The notes under the pieces were generated by a model. It was given only the letters and a program-made list of their open reading frames with translations. It had not been told where the DNA came from and did no database searches. Below, in pieces: positions 37,388 to 45,758 of a stretch of 64,000 nucleotides of DNA; position 1 is the first letter of the stretch; each line of letters begins with the position of its first letter. A program made the translations under genes and the position numbers. Location: assembly GCF_010093345.1 (NCBI RefSeq), contig NZ_PDWT01000001.1, forward strand, positions 1,488,001 through 1,552,000, read 5' to 3'. Origin of the DNA: Pseudoxanthomonas yeongjuensis. Lineage in GTDB: Bacteria; Pseudomonadota; Gammaproteobacteria; Xanthomonadales; Xanthomonadaceae.

Positions 37388-37768
37388 CTAGCCATCCGCA
37401 AGAGACGACTCCCGCTCCGGGTCGCCGAGAAGAAAGGTATCGCCAATGGTTGCAGTGATGCTGCCAGTGCCCATGCTGCGGATCTCCCAGTACCAAGTGT
37501 CGTAACGGGTCTCAAAAGTACCCCGGGCGGAGCATGGGCCATGGAGGAAGAAGTCGTGCTGTTGGCGCCCGGAAACAAGCACCGCCCTGTCAAGGAACGC
37601 TCGAACCTGATCGGGCGTGACAGCAAACGCGGCGCAGGCCTCTTCTTCGGGACCAATGCCATTTTCTGTCACGACGATCCTGGCGATGGGGCCAATCGGG
37701 CTGGATGAAACCATGGCCGGGACAAGTAGTCCGGCGAGCAATCCAAAGCATGCGAGGTGTTTGGTCAT
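37388..37768 (-). CDS. Exported protein of unknown function, first cassette gene
   Basis: 126 residues from ATG 37768. Signal peptide MTKHLACFGLLAGLLVPAMVSS, then a compact domain with two cysteines (EEACAAFAVTPDQVRAFLDR, HGPCSARGTFETRYDTWYWE). The stretch RAFLDRAVLVSGRQQHDFFL followed by HGPC is distinctive, but I do not recognise a family. It is the 5'-most gene of the cassette row; upstream, between 37769 and 37930, I find no attC or attI site. Confidence 0.7.
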   Translation of the reverse strand: MTKHLACFGLLAGLLVPAMVSSSPIGPIARIVVTENGIGPEEEACAAFAVTPDQVRAFLDRAVLVSGRQQHDFFLHGPCSARGTFETRYDTWYWEIRSMGTGSITATIGDTFLLGDPERESSLADG

Positions 37769-37930
37769 GCGGCCTGACGTCTGTTTCACCACCACCTTGT
37801 GTTTCACTGGCCGCCCCGGTGACATAAAGGACCCTGCTACGGCGACCTATGCCATCAGACCCGGTCCAGCCCGCAATGGGCCGAGGCTATCAACTCCGGC
37901 AGCGACCCACCATCTCGCACTTCAGGGCCT

Positions 37931-38866
37931 CTATTCCAGCCTGAGCTCGGCATCCCCGGAGAACGTCTCGATGCCGATTTCCCCATCGCCGCTGCCATAG
38001 CGGGTGCTGAAGCTGGAACCCGGGCCGAATTCCGGCTTCTCGATCTTCGCGCCGGGGGCCTTGAGGGTGCCGCTGAAGCTTTCCCCGCGCACCTGCGCCG
38101 ACAGGTCCCTGGGCAGCACCAGGAGCAGGCCGCCGCTGACGCTCTCGAAACGGATTTCGCCCTTCGGCGCCAGCGCCGCGCGGATCGTGGCGTCGCCGCT
38201 GACGGTATTGGCCGACAGCTCGCTGACGCGTTCGCCGTTGACCGCGATGTCGATGTTGCCCGACACCGTTTCCGTCTTGACCTCGCCATTCATGCGGCCG
38301 CGCAGGATCAGATCGCCGCTGACGCTTTCCGCATGCACGTCGGCGCTGTTGACGGTCAGGCGCAGGTTCCCGCTGACGCTTTCCACATCGACCTCCCGGG
38401 GCGCGGCAGCCACGACCACGTCGCCGCTGACGCTGTCGATGGACAGCTTGGCCGGGGCCACGCCGGATACATCCACGTCGGCCGCGACCGAGTCGATTTC
38501 CAATTCGGCGCGCAGCGGCACCATCAGTTGCAGGTCGGTCGATCCGGACTTGTTGCCGCCCCAGCCGCTGCTTTTCGGATACCGCACCCGCACCTCCAGG
38601 TGCTGGCGGTCGCCCTCCACTACCAGTTTCTCGACCCCGTCGCCGAGGCTGCCGCTGATCTTCACTTCGGCGCGGTCCCAGGCCCGCACCTGGATGCGTC
38701 CCTTGAGGTTCTCGATGTCGATGCGGCCGGTCGGATCCAGCGGGCGGGTTTCGTCGATCGGCGTGGCCGCCAGCGCCGCGCCCGGCAGGGCGAGCAGCAG
38801 CGACAACAACAAGGGCGAGAGCCGGGCATGATGCGAGGGGGCGGAACGATTCCTGGCGATGTTCAT
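37931..38866 (-). CDS. DUF4097 family beta-strand repeat protein
   Basis: 311 residues with a signal peptide (ALPGAALAAT). The mature protein is a right-handed beta-solenoid-like row of short repeats with a SVSGD/ESVSG signature (SIDSVSGDVVV, VESVSGNLRL, AESVSGDLIL, ETVSGNIDIA, ANTVSGDATI, ESVSGGLLL). DUF4097 proteins are periplasmic or surface-exposed and of unknown activity. It lies 10 bases after the anti-sigma gene and starts with a good ribosome-binding site (AGGAA), so it is probably part of the sigma-factor operon. Confidence 0.9.
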   Translation of the reverse strand: MNIARNRSAPSHHARLSPLLLSLLLALPGAALAATPIDETRPLDPTGRIDIENLKGRIQVRAWDRAEVKISGSLGDGVEKLVVEGDRQHLEVRVRYPKSSGWGGNKSGSTDLQLMVPLRAELEIDSVAADVDVSGVAPAKLSIDSVSGDVVVAAAPREVDVESVSGNLRLTVNSADVHAESVSGDLILRGRMNGEVKTETVSGNIDIAVNGERVSELSANTVSGDATIRAALAPKGEIRFESVSGGLLLVLPRDLSAQVRGESFSGTLKAPGAKIEKPEFGPGSSFSTRYGSGDGEIGIETFSGDAELRLE

Positions 38867-38876
38867 GGCGATTTCC

Positions 38877-39389
38877 TCAAGTCAGGCCCGCGCGCCGGGT
38901 CAGTTCCAGGCGGCGTGCATAGGTGCGGCGTAGCTGGTCGAGCAGGAAACGCGCCTCGGGATCGCGGTCGATGGCGCCGAGGATCTGCGCGGCACTGCGA
39001 TCCAGGTCGCCGAAGGCCGGGGCCAGTTCCGGATGGGTGCCGGCCTGCTGCAGGCGGGCCAGGGCATTTTCGTAATCCAGGGTCATCGACACCGCCTGCT
39101 GGCGGATCAGCGGATTGCCCTGGCGCGGCGCGGGATCGGCGGGATTCAACTGCCAGACCACGCCGATTGCGAGCAGTACGGAAGCCGCCATCGCCCATGG
39201 CGCGAACCTGCGCGCGCGCGCGCTGCGCTGGACACCCTCGGCGGCCGCCTGCCGAGGCGTTATCGCGATGCGCGCGGCGATGCCTGGCCACAGGTCGCCC
39301 TGCGGCTCGATATCGCGGCGCAATGCTTGCAGTTGCCAGCGCAGGGCGTCGTCATTCCGGTTCTGTGTATTCATGTCATGCGTGCTCAT
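38877..39389 (-). CDS. Probable anti-sigma factor
   Basis: 170 residues. A short cytoplasmic N-terminus (LRWQLQALRRDIEPQGDLWPGIAARI), one membrane segment (FAPWAMAASVLLAIGVVWQL, about residues 63-82) and a periplasmic helical C-terminal part. Sequence similarity is weak; the call rests on this topology and on the ATGA overlap with the ECF sigma gene. No zinc-binding HxxxCxxC motif is present, so it is not a ZAS-type factor. Confidence 0.7.
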   Translation of the reverse strand: MSTHDMNTQNRNDDALRWQLQALRRDIEPQGDLWPGIAARIAITPRQAAAEGVQRSARARRFAPWAMAASVLLAIGVVWQLNPADPAPRQGNPLIRQQAVSMTLDYENALARLQQAGTHPELAPAFGDLDRSAAQILGAIDRDPEARFLLDQLRRTYARRLELTRRAGLT

Positions 39390-39964
39390 GCCTCACCTCC
39401 CAGACGCCCGCGCAGCAACTGGCGCGCGCGATGCAACTGTGCTTTCGAACTGCCTATCGCCATGCCAAGCTCGTTGGCGATCTCTTCATGCTTCCAGCCT
39501 TCCACGTCGTGCAATACCAGCACCGCGCGGGCGCGCGGCGGCAACGTGGCCACCGCGCGCTCCAGGTCCATCGACAGGGCCGTGCCGTTGCCGGCTGAAT
39601 CGGCGATGCCCAGGTCCTCTATCGCGTCCTCGTCCTCGCTGAAACGCGGACCGCTGCGGCGGCTGCGCAACTCCATCAACGCGGTAGTGACCGCCAGCCG
39701 GTGGAGCCAGGTGGAGAAGGCGCTTTCGAAGCGGAATCTCGGCAGTGCCTGCCAGGCGCGGACGAAAGCTTCCTGGGTCAGGTCCTCCGCACGTACGCCC
39801 TGCGCACCTACCAACCGCACGATCACGCCATGCACCCGGCCGGCATGGCGGCGATAGATCGACTCGAAGGCGTCCGCATCGCCGGCCGCGGCCGAGCGCG
39901 CGAGTGCGGCATCGGTTGCGGCGGCCACTTCAGCAGTGGTCGTTTCGGTCATCAAGGCGCTCAT
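39386..39964 (-). CDS. ECF RNA polymerase sigma factor
   Basis: 192 residues from ATG 39964 (alternatives at 39985 and 39952). Sigma region 2 (AFESIYRRHAGRVHGVIVRL, AEDLTQEAFVRAWQALPRF, FSTWLHRLAVTTALMELRSR) and region 4 (LPPRARAVLVLHDVEGWKHE followed by EIANELGMAIGSSKAQLHRA) are complete. Such sigma factors redirect transcription on an envelope signal; the overlapping membrane anti-sigma gene and the DUF4097 gene complete the unit. Confidence 0.95.
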   Translation of the reverse strand: MSALMTETTTAEVAAATDAALARSAAAGDADAFESIYRRHAGRVHGVIVRLVGAQGVRAEDLTQEAFVRAWQALPRFRFESAFSTWLHRLAVTTALMELRSRRSGPRFSEDEDAIEDLGIADSAGNGTALSMDLERAVATLPPRARAVLVLHDVEGWKHEEIANELGMAIGSSKAQLHRARQLLRGRLGGEA

Positions 39965-40084
39965 GGCGGCGGTCAGCATAAACACTGGGATGCGGTCAGG
40001 TGGGTTTGGGTTTAAGGAGACCCAAGGCGAGGTCGAGCTTCACGGGCTTTGGGCTTTGGCTATTGCCCTGGCCTTTTCAATTCC

Positions 40085-40216
40085 CGTTAGGGTGGGGTTT
40101 CTTTGGTTACTTTGACCAGCCCTTCGGCGGGCTGTTGAAAAACGCCTCTTTGCCGTTCTTAAAGATAAAGTGACTCGCGCGTAGCGCGGCTTTCAACAGC
40201 GAAGCTGGTCAACGCC
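40085..40216. repeat. Long dispersed repeat, copy 1
   Basis: About 130 bp reading CGTTAGGG, TTTGGTTACTTTGACCAGCC, GCTGTTGAAA, CGCCTCTTTGCCGTTC, AAGTGACTCGCGCGTAGCGC, GGCTTTCAACAGCGAAGCTG and GTCAACGC. Its ends are complementary to each other. A near-identical copy lies at 53655-53778. Nothing else was recognised between 39990 and 40368 apart from the hairpin at 40241. Confidence 0.8.
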
Positions 40217-40240
40217 TTGCTTCAAGACAAGAGCTGGGAG

Positions 40241-40266
40241 CGATCCCCGCCTGCGCGGGGATGACG
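40241..40266. repeat. Short palindromic repeat
   Basis: GATCCCCGCCTGCGCGGGGATGACGA, a hairpin of the same family as the arms at 605-722. Confidence 0.5.
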
Positions 40267-40368
40267 AGCAAAAGCACCCCTCCTCCTCAACCGCTGGTCG
40301 CGACCTCGATCTCTCCTGCGTTTCGCGCAAGAGAGGAGGCCAGGAGCAAGCTCAAGGGCGAGCTGGGC

Positions 40369-40977
40369 TCAGTCCGGGATCAGGGTGCTGATCACGTGCT
40401 CGACGTAGGCCTCGAACTCTTCGTGGTGCAGGCGCGGCTGCTGCAGTTGCAGGGCCAGTTGCAGGAAGCCGAGGTAGGCCGAATAAGCCAGGCGGGCGCG
40501 GTGCTGGGCCTCGGTGCGGGCCATGCCGGCCTGCCGGAACGAAGCGACCAAGTAGTCGAGGCGCCGCTGCGAGACCCGGTTGATCACCGGCTGCACCGCC
40601 GGATGGTCCAGCGCCTTCAGCAGCTCGCTGTATATAACGTGTGGCTTGACCTCGTGGGCGACCAGCAGGAACAGCTCGCGCAGGCGCGCGCGCGGATCAG
40701 GCACCGCTTCCAGGCTGCCGAACACGCTTTCCTGCTCGATCGCCTCCCAGCGCTCCAGCGCCGCCTGCAGCAACGCGTCGCGGGACGGGAAATGCCAGTA
40801 GAAACTTCCTTTGGTGACGCCCAGCCGCCGCGCCAGCGGTTCGACCGCGACAGCGGCGACGCCTTGCTCGGCGACGAGGTCCAGCGCCGCCTGGGCCCAG
40901 TCCTCGGCACTGAGCCGGGCGGTGCGCGGAGTGGCGGAGACGCCGGGAGTGTGGGAATCGGGGGTCGAGGTGCTCAT
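40369..40977 (-). CDS. TetR family transcriptional regulator
   Basis: 202 residues from ATG 40977. N-terminal HTH: AALDLVAEQGVAAVAVEPLA then RRLGVTKGSFYWHFPSRDAL (classic TetR signature). The C-terminal ligand domain is unassigned. It is divergent from an alpha/beta hydrolase and fadE operon, so it probably represses that operon in response to a fatty-acid-related ligand. CCATAC boxes lie in the shared upstream region. Confidence 0.92.
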   Translation of the reverse strand: MSTSTPDSHTPGVSATPRTARLSAEDWAQAALDLVAEQGVAAVAVEPLARRLGVTKGSFYWHFPSRDALLQAALERWEAIEQESVFGSLEAVPDPRARLRELFLLVAHEVKPHVIYSELLKALDHPAVQPVINRVSQRRLDYLVASFRQAGMARTEAQHRARLAYSAYLGFLQLALQLQQPRLHHEEFEAYVEHVISTLIPD

Positions 40978-41139
40978 GCCTGCATTTAACCATACGCCGT
41001 AGTTTGTTGGGGTATGTTTTGTCGCGCTGCACCTCACCCTGCCGGAGGTCGCAGCTTGTCCCAGCAAGAGCCTGACAAGGAATCGGCAAGGCATCACGGA
41101 ATCGCCGCCGTACCGATTGACTACTCTGAATCGGAAGAT

Positions 41140-41157
41140 CCATACTAGCCCGTATGG
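41140..41157. promoter_or_regulatory. Candidate TetR operator
   Basis: CCATAC-TAGCCC-GTATGG is a perfect six-base inverted repeat with a six-base spacer. A second CCATAC half-site lies at 40990-40995 next to the TetR start. It overlaps the first ATG (41154) of the hydrolase gene. Confidence 0.5.
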
Positions 41158-42143
41158 TATTTACTTCCCATAAGACATCACCAGCCCGGCAACTGCCTGC
41201 GCAGTCGAAGGCACTCGTGGGCGCCGACGGCCTTGCGTTGGCGGCGACGGCTTTCCCCACGGCATCATCGCTGCAGACTTCCGACACGTTGCTGTTCACG
41301 CATGGCTTCGGCCAGACGCGTGGCGCTTGGCAGCGCAGCGGCATGGCCCTGGCGGCCGAGGGATATGCGGGTCTTTCCTACGATGCGCGCGGCCATGGCG
41401 AATCGGAACGCAATCCCGCCGACCTGTCCTACACCGGGGAACAGTTCGCCGACGATCTGATCATCGTCGCCGGCGAGCAGACCCAGCCGCCGGTGCTGGT
41501 GGGCGCGTCCATGGGCGGGCTGTTCGGCATGATCGCCGAGGCTCGCTGGCCCGGATTGTTCCGGGCGATGATCCTGGTCGACATCACTCCGCGTTGGGAA
41601 GAGGCCGGGTTGCAGCGCATCCTCGGTTTCATCACCGCGTTCCCGCAGGGCTTCGACTCGCTGGATCACGCCGCCGACATCATCGCCGCCTACCTGCCGC
41701 ACCGCCGCGCGCGCAAGAGTCCGGAAGAGTTGCGTGAGCTTTTGCGCGAAAGCGAGGACGGACGCTGGCGCTGGCATTGGGATGCGCGCCTGGTCGACGA
41801 CCTGGTCCGCGACTGCGCCCAACACCAGGACGACATCGCCGAATCCGCGCGCGCGCTACGCTGCCCGGTGCTGCTGATCAGCGGCGGACGCAGCGACCTG
41901 GTTTCGGCCAGGACCGTGGAGGAATTCCAGTCGCTGGTGCCTCACGCGCAGCATGCGCACCTGCCGCAGGCCACGCATATGCTGGCCGGCGACGACAACG
42001 ACACCTTTACCGCGACCGTGCTGGAATACCTCGCCGGGCTACCGGCGGCGGCCTGCCCCGACGCAGCGACGATTTCCACTTCGCAACACCCCGCCTCAGG
42101 CGAATCCGCCGTCACCAAGTCCGTACCTGGAGCAAGTCCATGA
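41154..42143 (+). CDS. Alpha/beta hydrolase of a fatty-acid oxidation operon
   Basis: Up to 329 residues. Alpha/beta hydrolase landmarks: LLFTHGFGQTRGAW (oxyanion hole), LSYDARGHGESE, the elbow VLVGASMGGLFGMIAEARWP (Ser), LISGGRSDLVS (Asp) and QATHMLAGDDN (His). The ATG at 41154 sits within the candidate operator; a GTG at 41217 (residue 22) with AAGG upstream may be the true start because homology begins near there. Its stop overlaps the fadE start (ATGA). Confidence 0.85.
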   Translation: MVFTSHKTSPARQLPAQSKALVGADGLALAATAFPTASSLQTSDTLLFTHGFGQTRGAWQRSGMALAAEGYAGLSYDARGHGESERNPADLSYTGEQFADDLIIVAGEQTQPPVLVGASMGGLFGMIAEARWPGLFRAMILVDITPRWEEAGLQRILGFITAFPQGFDSLDHAADIIAAYLPHRRARKSPEELRELLRESEDGRWRWHWDARLVDDLVRDCAQHQDDIAESARALRCPVLLISGGRSDLVSARTVEEFQSLVPHAQHAHLPQATHMLAGDDNDTFTATVLEYLAGLPAAACPDAATISTSQHPASGESAVTKSVPGASP

Positions 42144-44620
42144 GCATCGTCATTCCCTTCCTCGCCTTCCTGCTGGTCGGTGCGTTGGCCGCCTACCATC
42201 GCCTGCGCCTGGCCTACTGGGCTGCGATCACCGCGACCCTGCTGGTGGCCTGCTGGTTGCTGGGCGCCAATCCGGCCGCGACGATCGTGGCCGCGGTGCT
42301 GGTGGCGCTGATCGCGGTGCCGCTGCTGATTCCCGGTCTCCGCAAGGCATTGGTTACCACGCCGTTGCTGAAGTTCTTCCGCAAGGTCCTGCCGCCGCTG
42401 TCGCAGACCGAACGCATCGCCCTGGAAACCGGTTCGGTCGGTTTCGAAGGCGAATTGTTCACCGGCGATCCCGACTGGAACCAGTTGCTCAGCCAACCGA
42501 AGCCGCAACTGACCGCCGAGGAACAAGCGTTCCTGGATGGCCCGGTGGAAGAGCTGTGCCGCATGACCAACGATTGGGAAATCACCCACGTGCATGCCGA
42601 CCTGCCGCCCGAGCTGTGGGACTACATCAAGAAGAACAAGTTCTTCGGCATGATCATCCCCAAGGAATACGGTGGCCTCGGCTTCTCCGCGCTGGCCCAT
42701 CACAAGGTGATCCAGAAGCTGGCCTCGGTTTCCAGCGTAGTCAGTTCCACCGTCGGCGTGCCCAACTCGCTGGGCCCGGGTGAACTGCTCAACCACTACG
42801 GCACCCAGGAACAGAAGGACTATTACCTGCCGCGCCTGGCCGTCGGCGAGGAAGTACCCTGCTTCGGCTTGACCGGTCCGTTCGCCGGTTCCGACGCCAC
42901 CTCCATTCCCGATTACGGCATCGTCTGCAAGGGCGAATGGAACGGCGCCCACGTGCTCGGCCTGAAGCTGACCTTCGACAAGCGCTACATCACCCTGGCG
43001 CCGGTGGCGACATTGATCGGCCTCGCCTTCCGCATGTACGACCCGGATGGCCTGATCGGCGACACCCGCGACATCGGCATCACCCTGGCGCTGTTGCCGC
43101 GCGATACCGACGGCGTTGAAATCGGCCGTCGCCATTTCCCGCTCAACTCGCCGTTCCAGAACGGGCCGATCCACGGCAAGGAAGTCTTCATCCCGCTGAG
43201 CCAGCTGATCGGCGGCGTGGACAAGGCCGGCCTGGGCTGGAACATGCTCAACGAGTGCCTGGCCATCGGCCGTTCCATCACCCTGCCCTCCACCGCCAGC
43301 GGCGGAGCCAAGGCCGGCGCGGTGGTGACCGGCGCCTACGCCCGCATCCGCAAGCAGTTCGGTCTGTCGGTCGGCCGCTTCGAAGGCGTGGAGGAAGCGC
43401 TGGCACGGATCGGTGGCAAGGCCTATGCGATCAGCGCGCTGTCGCAGGCCACTGCCGCGGCGGTCGATCGCGGCGACGTGCCCTCGGTGCCGTCGGCGAT
43501 CGCCAAATACCACTGCACCACCATGGGCCGCGAAGTGGTGACCGATGTGATGGACGTCATCGGCGGCAAGGGCATCATCCTGGGGCCACGCAATTTCGCC
43601 GGACGCGCCTGGCAGGCCTCGCCGATCGCGATCACCGTGGAAGGCGCCAACATCATGACCCGCAGCCTGCTGATCTTCGGCCAGGGCGCGATCCTCTGCC
43701 ATCCGTGGGTGATGAAGGAAATGAAGGCCGCCAGCAACCCGGACTTCAAGGCCGGCCTGGAGGAATTCGACCGCAATCTGTTCGGCCACATCGGCTTCGC
43801 CATTTCCAACGCGGTGCGCTCGTTCTGGTTCGGCCTGACCGGGGCGAAGATCGGTTCGGCGCCGGGCGACGACTACACCCGCCGCTACTTCCGCAAGCTG
43901 GACCGCTATTCCGCCAACCTCGCCCTGATGGCCGACGTGTCGATGCTGTTGCTGGGCGGCAAGCTGAAGTTCAAGGAGTCGTTGTCCGGCCGCCTCGGCG
44001 ACGTGCTCAGCCACATCTACCTGACCAGCGCCATGCTCAAGCGCTACCACGACGAAGCCGCGCCGGCCGCCGACCAGCCGCTGCTGGCCTGGGCCTTCCA
44101 CGACAGCGTGCACAAGATCGAGCTGGCGCTGTCCGGTGCGCTGCGCAACTTCCCGATCCGTCCGGTCGGCTGGTTGCTGTGGGCGCTGGTGTTTCCGTGG
44201 GGCCGCCGCGCCGAGGCGCCGAGCGACCGCCTCGGCCATCGCGTGGCCGCGTTGCTGATGACCCCGAACGAAGCCCGCGACCGCCTCGGCAACGGTGTGT
44301 TCCTGACCCCGTGCGAGAACAACCCCGGCGGCCGCATCGACAGCTACCTGGCCAAGGCGATCCTGGCCGAGCCGGTGGAACGCAAGTTCCTCAAGGCGCT
44401 GAAGAACAGCGACATCGAGGCGCTGGATTTCGCTTCGCAGCTGGATGAAGGCGTGCGCGAAAACTGGATCACCGCCGAGGAGCGCCAGCAGTTGGAAGAG
44501 CTGCGCGCGATCACCCTGGAAACGATCACTGTGGACGACTTCGATACGCATGAACTGCGTTCGGCGGGTTATTACGATAAGCATCCGGCCGAGAAGGCGA
44601 AGTCGCGCGAGGCGGCTTGA
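42140..44620 (+). CDS. fadE: Acyl-CoA dehydrogenase FadE
   Basis: 826 residues, the typical long FadE form. Two to three N-terminal hydrophobic segments (IPFLAFLLVGALAAYH, ATIVAAVLVALIAVPLLIPG), then the acyl-CoA dehydrogenase fold: IIPKEYGGLGFSALAHHKVI, VGVPNSLGPGELLNHYGT, CFGLTGPFAGSDATSIPDYG, and GREVVTDVMDVIGGKGIILG. The C-terminal extension of about 230 residues is characteristic of FadE. It makes the first double bond in beta-oxidation of fatty acyl-CoA with FAD. Confidence 0.97.
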   Translation: MSIVIPFLAFLLVGALAAYHRLRLAYWAAITATLLVACWLLGANPAATIVAAVLVALIAVPLLIPGLRKALVTTPLLKFFRKVLPPLSQTERIALETGSVGFEGELFTGDPDWNQLLSQPKPQLTAEEQAFLDGPVEELCRMTNDWEITHVHADLPPELWDYIKKNKFFGMIIPKEYGGLGFSALAHHKVIQKLASVSSVVSSTVGVPNSLGPGELLNHYGTQEQKDYYLPRLAVGEEVPCFGLTGPFAGSDATSIPDYGIVCKGEWNGAHVLGLKLTFDKRYITLAPVATLIGLAFRMYDPDGLIGDTRDIGITLALLPRDTDGVEIGRRHFPLNSPFQNGPIHGKEVFIPLSQLIGGVDKAGLGWNMLNECLAIGRSITLPSTASGGAKAGAVVTGAYARIRKQFGLSVGRFEGVEEALARIGGKAYAISALSQATAAAVDRGDVPSVPSAIAKYHCTTMGREVVTDVMDVIGGKGIILGPRNFAGRAWQASPIAITVEGANIMTRSLLIFGQGAILCHPWVMKEMKAASNPDFKAGLEEFDRNLFGHIGFAISNAVRSFWFGLTGAKIGSAPGDDYTRRYFRKLDRYSANLALMADVSMLLLGGKLKFKESLSGRLGDVLSHIYLTSAMLKRYHDEAAPAADQPLLAWAFHDSVHKIELALSGALRNFPIRPVGWLLWALVFPWGRRAEAPSDRLGHRVAALLMTPNEARDRLGNGVFLTPCENNPGGRIDSYLAKAILAEPVERKFLKALKNSDIEALDFASQLDEGVRENWITAEERQQLEELRAITLETITVDDFDTHELRSAGYYDKHPAEKAKSREAA

Positions 44621-44621
44621 T

Positions 44622-44781
44622 GCCCTCTCCCCTTGCGGGAGAGGGACAGGCCCGAAGGGGCCAGGGAGAGGGGAGGATTGACGCAAGGGAGCGTGCAGCA
44701 GCAAGCGCAAGAGCACACTCGCTGCGCTCGTGCCCCTCTCCTGCCCTCCGGGCATCCTCTCCCGCGAGGGGAGAGGAGTCA
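44622..44781. repeat. Palindromic intergenic repeat cluster
   Basis: CCCTCTCCCCTTGCGGGAGAGG followed by GGCCCGAAGGGGCCAGGGAGAG and, further on, CTCTCCTGCCCTCCGGGCATC and CTCTCCCGCGAGGGGAGAGG: the same unit type as at 8800-8970. It separates fadE from the hotdog gene. Confidence 0.7.
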
Positions 44782-44806
44782 CCATGTTTTCCTGGAGCAG
44801 TGATCC

Positions 44807-45286
44807 ATGAGCGCTTCCGTATTGCAGCTCTACAACAACCTCACCCGCAAGCCTTTCGGCAACTGGCTGTTCTCGCGCGCGGTGTGTTTCAAGGCGCCCT
44901 ACTTCGGCAGCATCAAGCCGAGAATGACGGTGCTGGAGCCGAATCGGGCAGAAGCCACGATCAGGCATCGCCGCAGCGTGACCAACCACCTCGGCACCGT
45001 GCACGCCATCGCCTTGTGCAACCTGGCCGAGTTCACCGGCGGACTGATGACCGACGTCAGCATTCCCGCGTCGATGCGCTGGATTCCCAAGGGCATGAGC
45101 GTCGAATACCTGAAGAAGGCGGTCGGCACCCAACGTGGCGTGGCCACCCCGGAATTCCCGCCACACGAAGCGGCTGAAGGCTACGAACTGCCGGTCAACG
45201 TGGTGGTCACCGACCCGCAGGGCGAGACGGTATTCAAGGCGCGCATCTCGATGTGGGTGTCGCCCAAGCCGGCGCGCAGGGACTGA
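44807..45286 (+). CDS. Hotdog-fold protein, DUF4442 type
   Basis: 159 residues. The thioesterase-like hotdog strand pattern is seen in MTVLEPNRAEATIRHRRSVT, NHLGTVHAIALCNLAEFTGG and VVVTDPQGETVFKARISMWV. DUF4442 proteins are presumed acyl-CoA or acyl-ester binding or cleaving enzymes. It lies behind fadE in the same direction, which fits an acyl-CoA-linked role. Confidence 0.85.
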   Translation: MSASVLQLYNNLTRKPFGNWLFSRAVCFKAPYFGSIKPRMTVLEPNRAEATIRHRRSVTNHLGTVHAIALCNLAEFTGGLMTDVSIPASMRWIPKGMSVEYLKKAVGTQRGVATPEFPPHEAAEGYELPVNVVVTDPQGETVFKARISMWVSPKPARRD

Positions 45287-45289
45287 ACC

Positions 45290-45676
45290 GTGTCCCGCGA
45301 CCTGCTGGTGCAGCTCTGCGGGATCCACAGTTTCGTTTTCGCCGCGATCCACCTGGCGTTCTGGAAACTGTTCGACTGGAAGCGTGAGCTGTCGAAGATC
45401 GGCCTGCCCACGCGTGCGGTCACCCAGATCCTCAACCTGCGCCTGATCTATTTCTTCCTCGGCATCGGCGTGCTGTGCTTCGTCTTCACCCGTGAATTGC
45501 ACGCGACACCATTGGGGCGGGCGCTGCTGGTATTCATGTCGTTGTTCTGGGTCGGACGGACGATCGAGCAGTTCGTGTTCCTGCGCGTCAACAAGCCGCT
45601 GGTGCATGTGCTGACCGCGCTGTTCGTGATCGGCGCGGTCCTGTTCGCATCGCCCATGTTGCCCGCATCGCCGTAG
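45290..45676 (+). CDS. Small membrane protein of unknown function
   Basis: 128 residues from GTG 45290, four bases after the hotdog gene. Four hydrophobic segments (LCGIHSFVFAAIHLAFWKLF, LIYFFLGIGVLCFVF, ALLVFMSLFWVGRTI, VLTALFVIGAVLFASPML). No named family was recognised. Its position suggests co-transcription with fadE and the hotdog gene. Confidence 0.78.
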   Translation: MSRDLLVQLCGIHSFVFAAIHLAFWKLFDWKRELSKIGLPTRAVTQILNLRLIYFFLGIGVLCFVFTRELHATPLGRALLVFMSLFWVGRTIEQFVFLRVNKPLVHVLTALFVIGAVLFASPMLPASP

Positions 45677-45734
45677 GAGCGACGTGAGTCGCGAAACCGC
45701 CATGCGTCCCTTCGCGACTCACGTCGCTCCTACG
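45672..45734. repeat. Inverted repeat between convergent genes
   Basis: GTAGGAGCGACGTGAGTCGC and its exact complement ending at 45733 form a stem of about 24 bp around a short loop. It overlaps the end of the preceding gene and resembles the repeat at 6252-6398. Confidence 0.7.
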
Positions 45735-45758
45735 CGAACCCGCGCCCGCGCGCGGCGG

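Noticed and set aside
41942..45703. Open frame of 1253 codons on the minus strand
   Set aside because: It is the exact antisense of the hydrolase, fadE, hotdog and membrane-protein genes, and its product has His/Gln/Arg-rich sequence typical of antisense frames in high-GC DNA.
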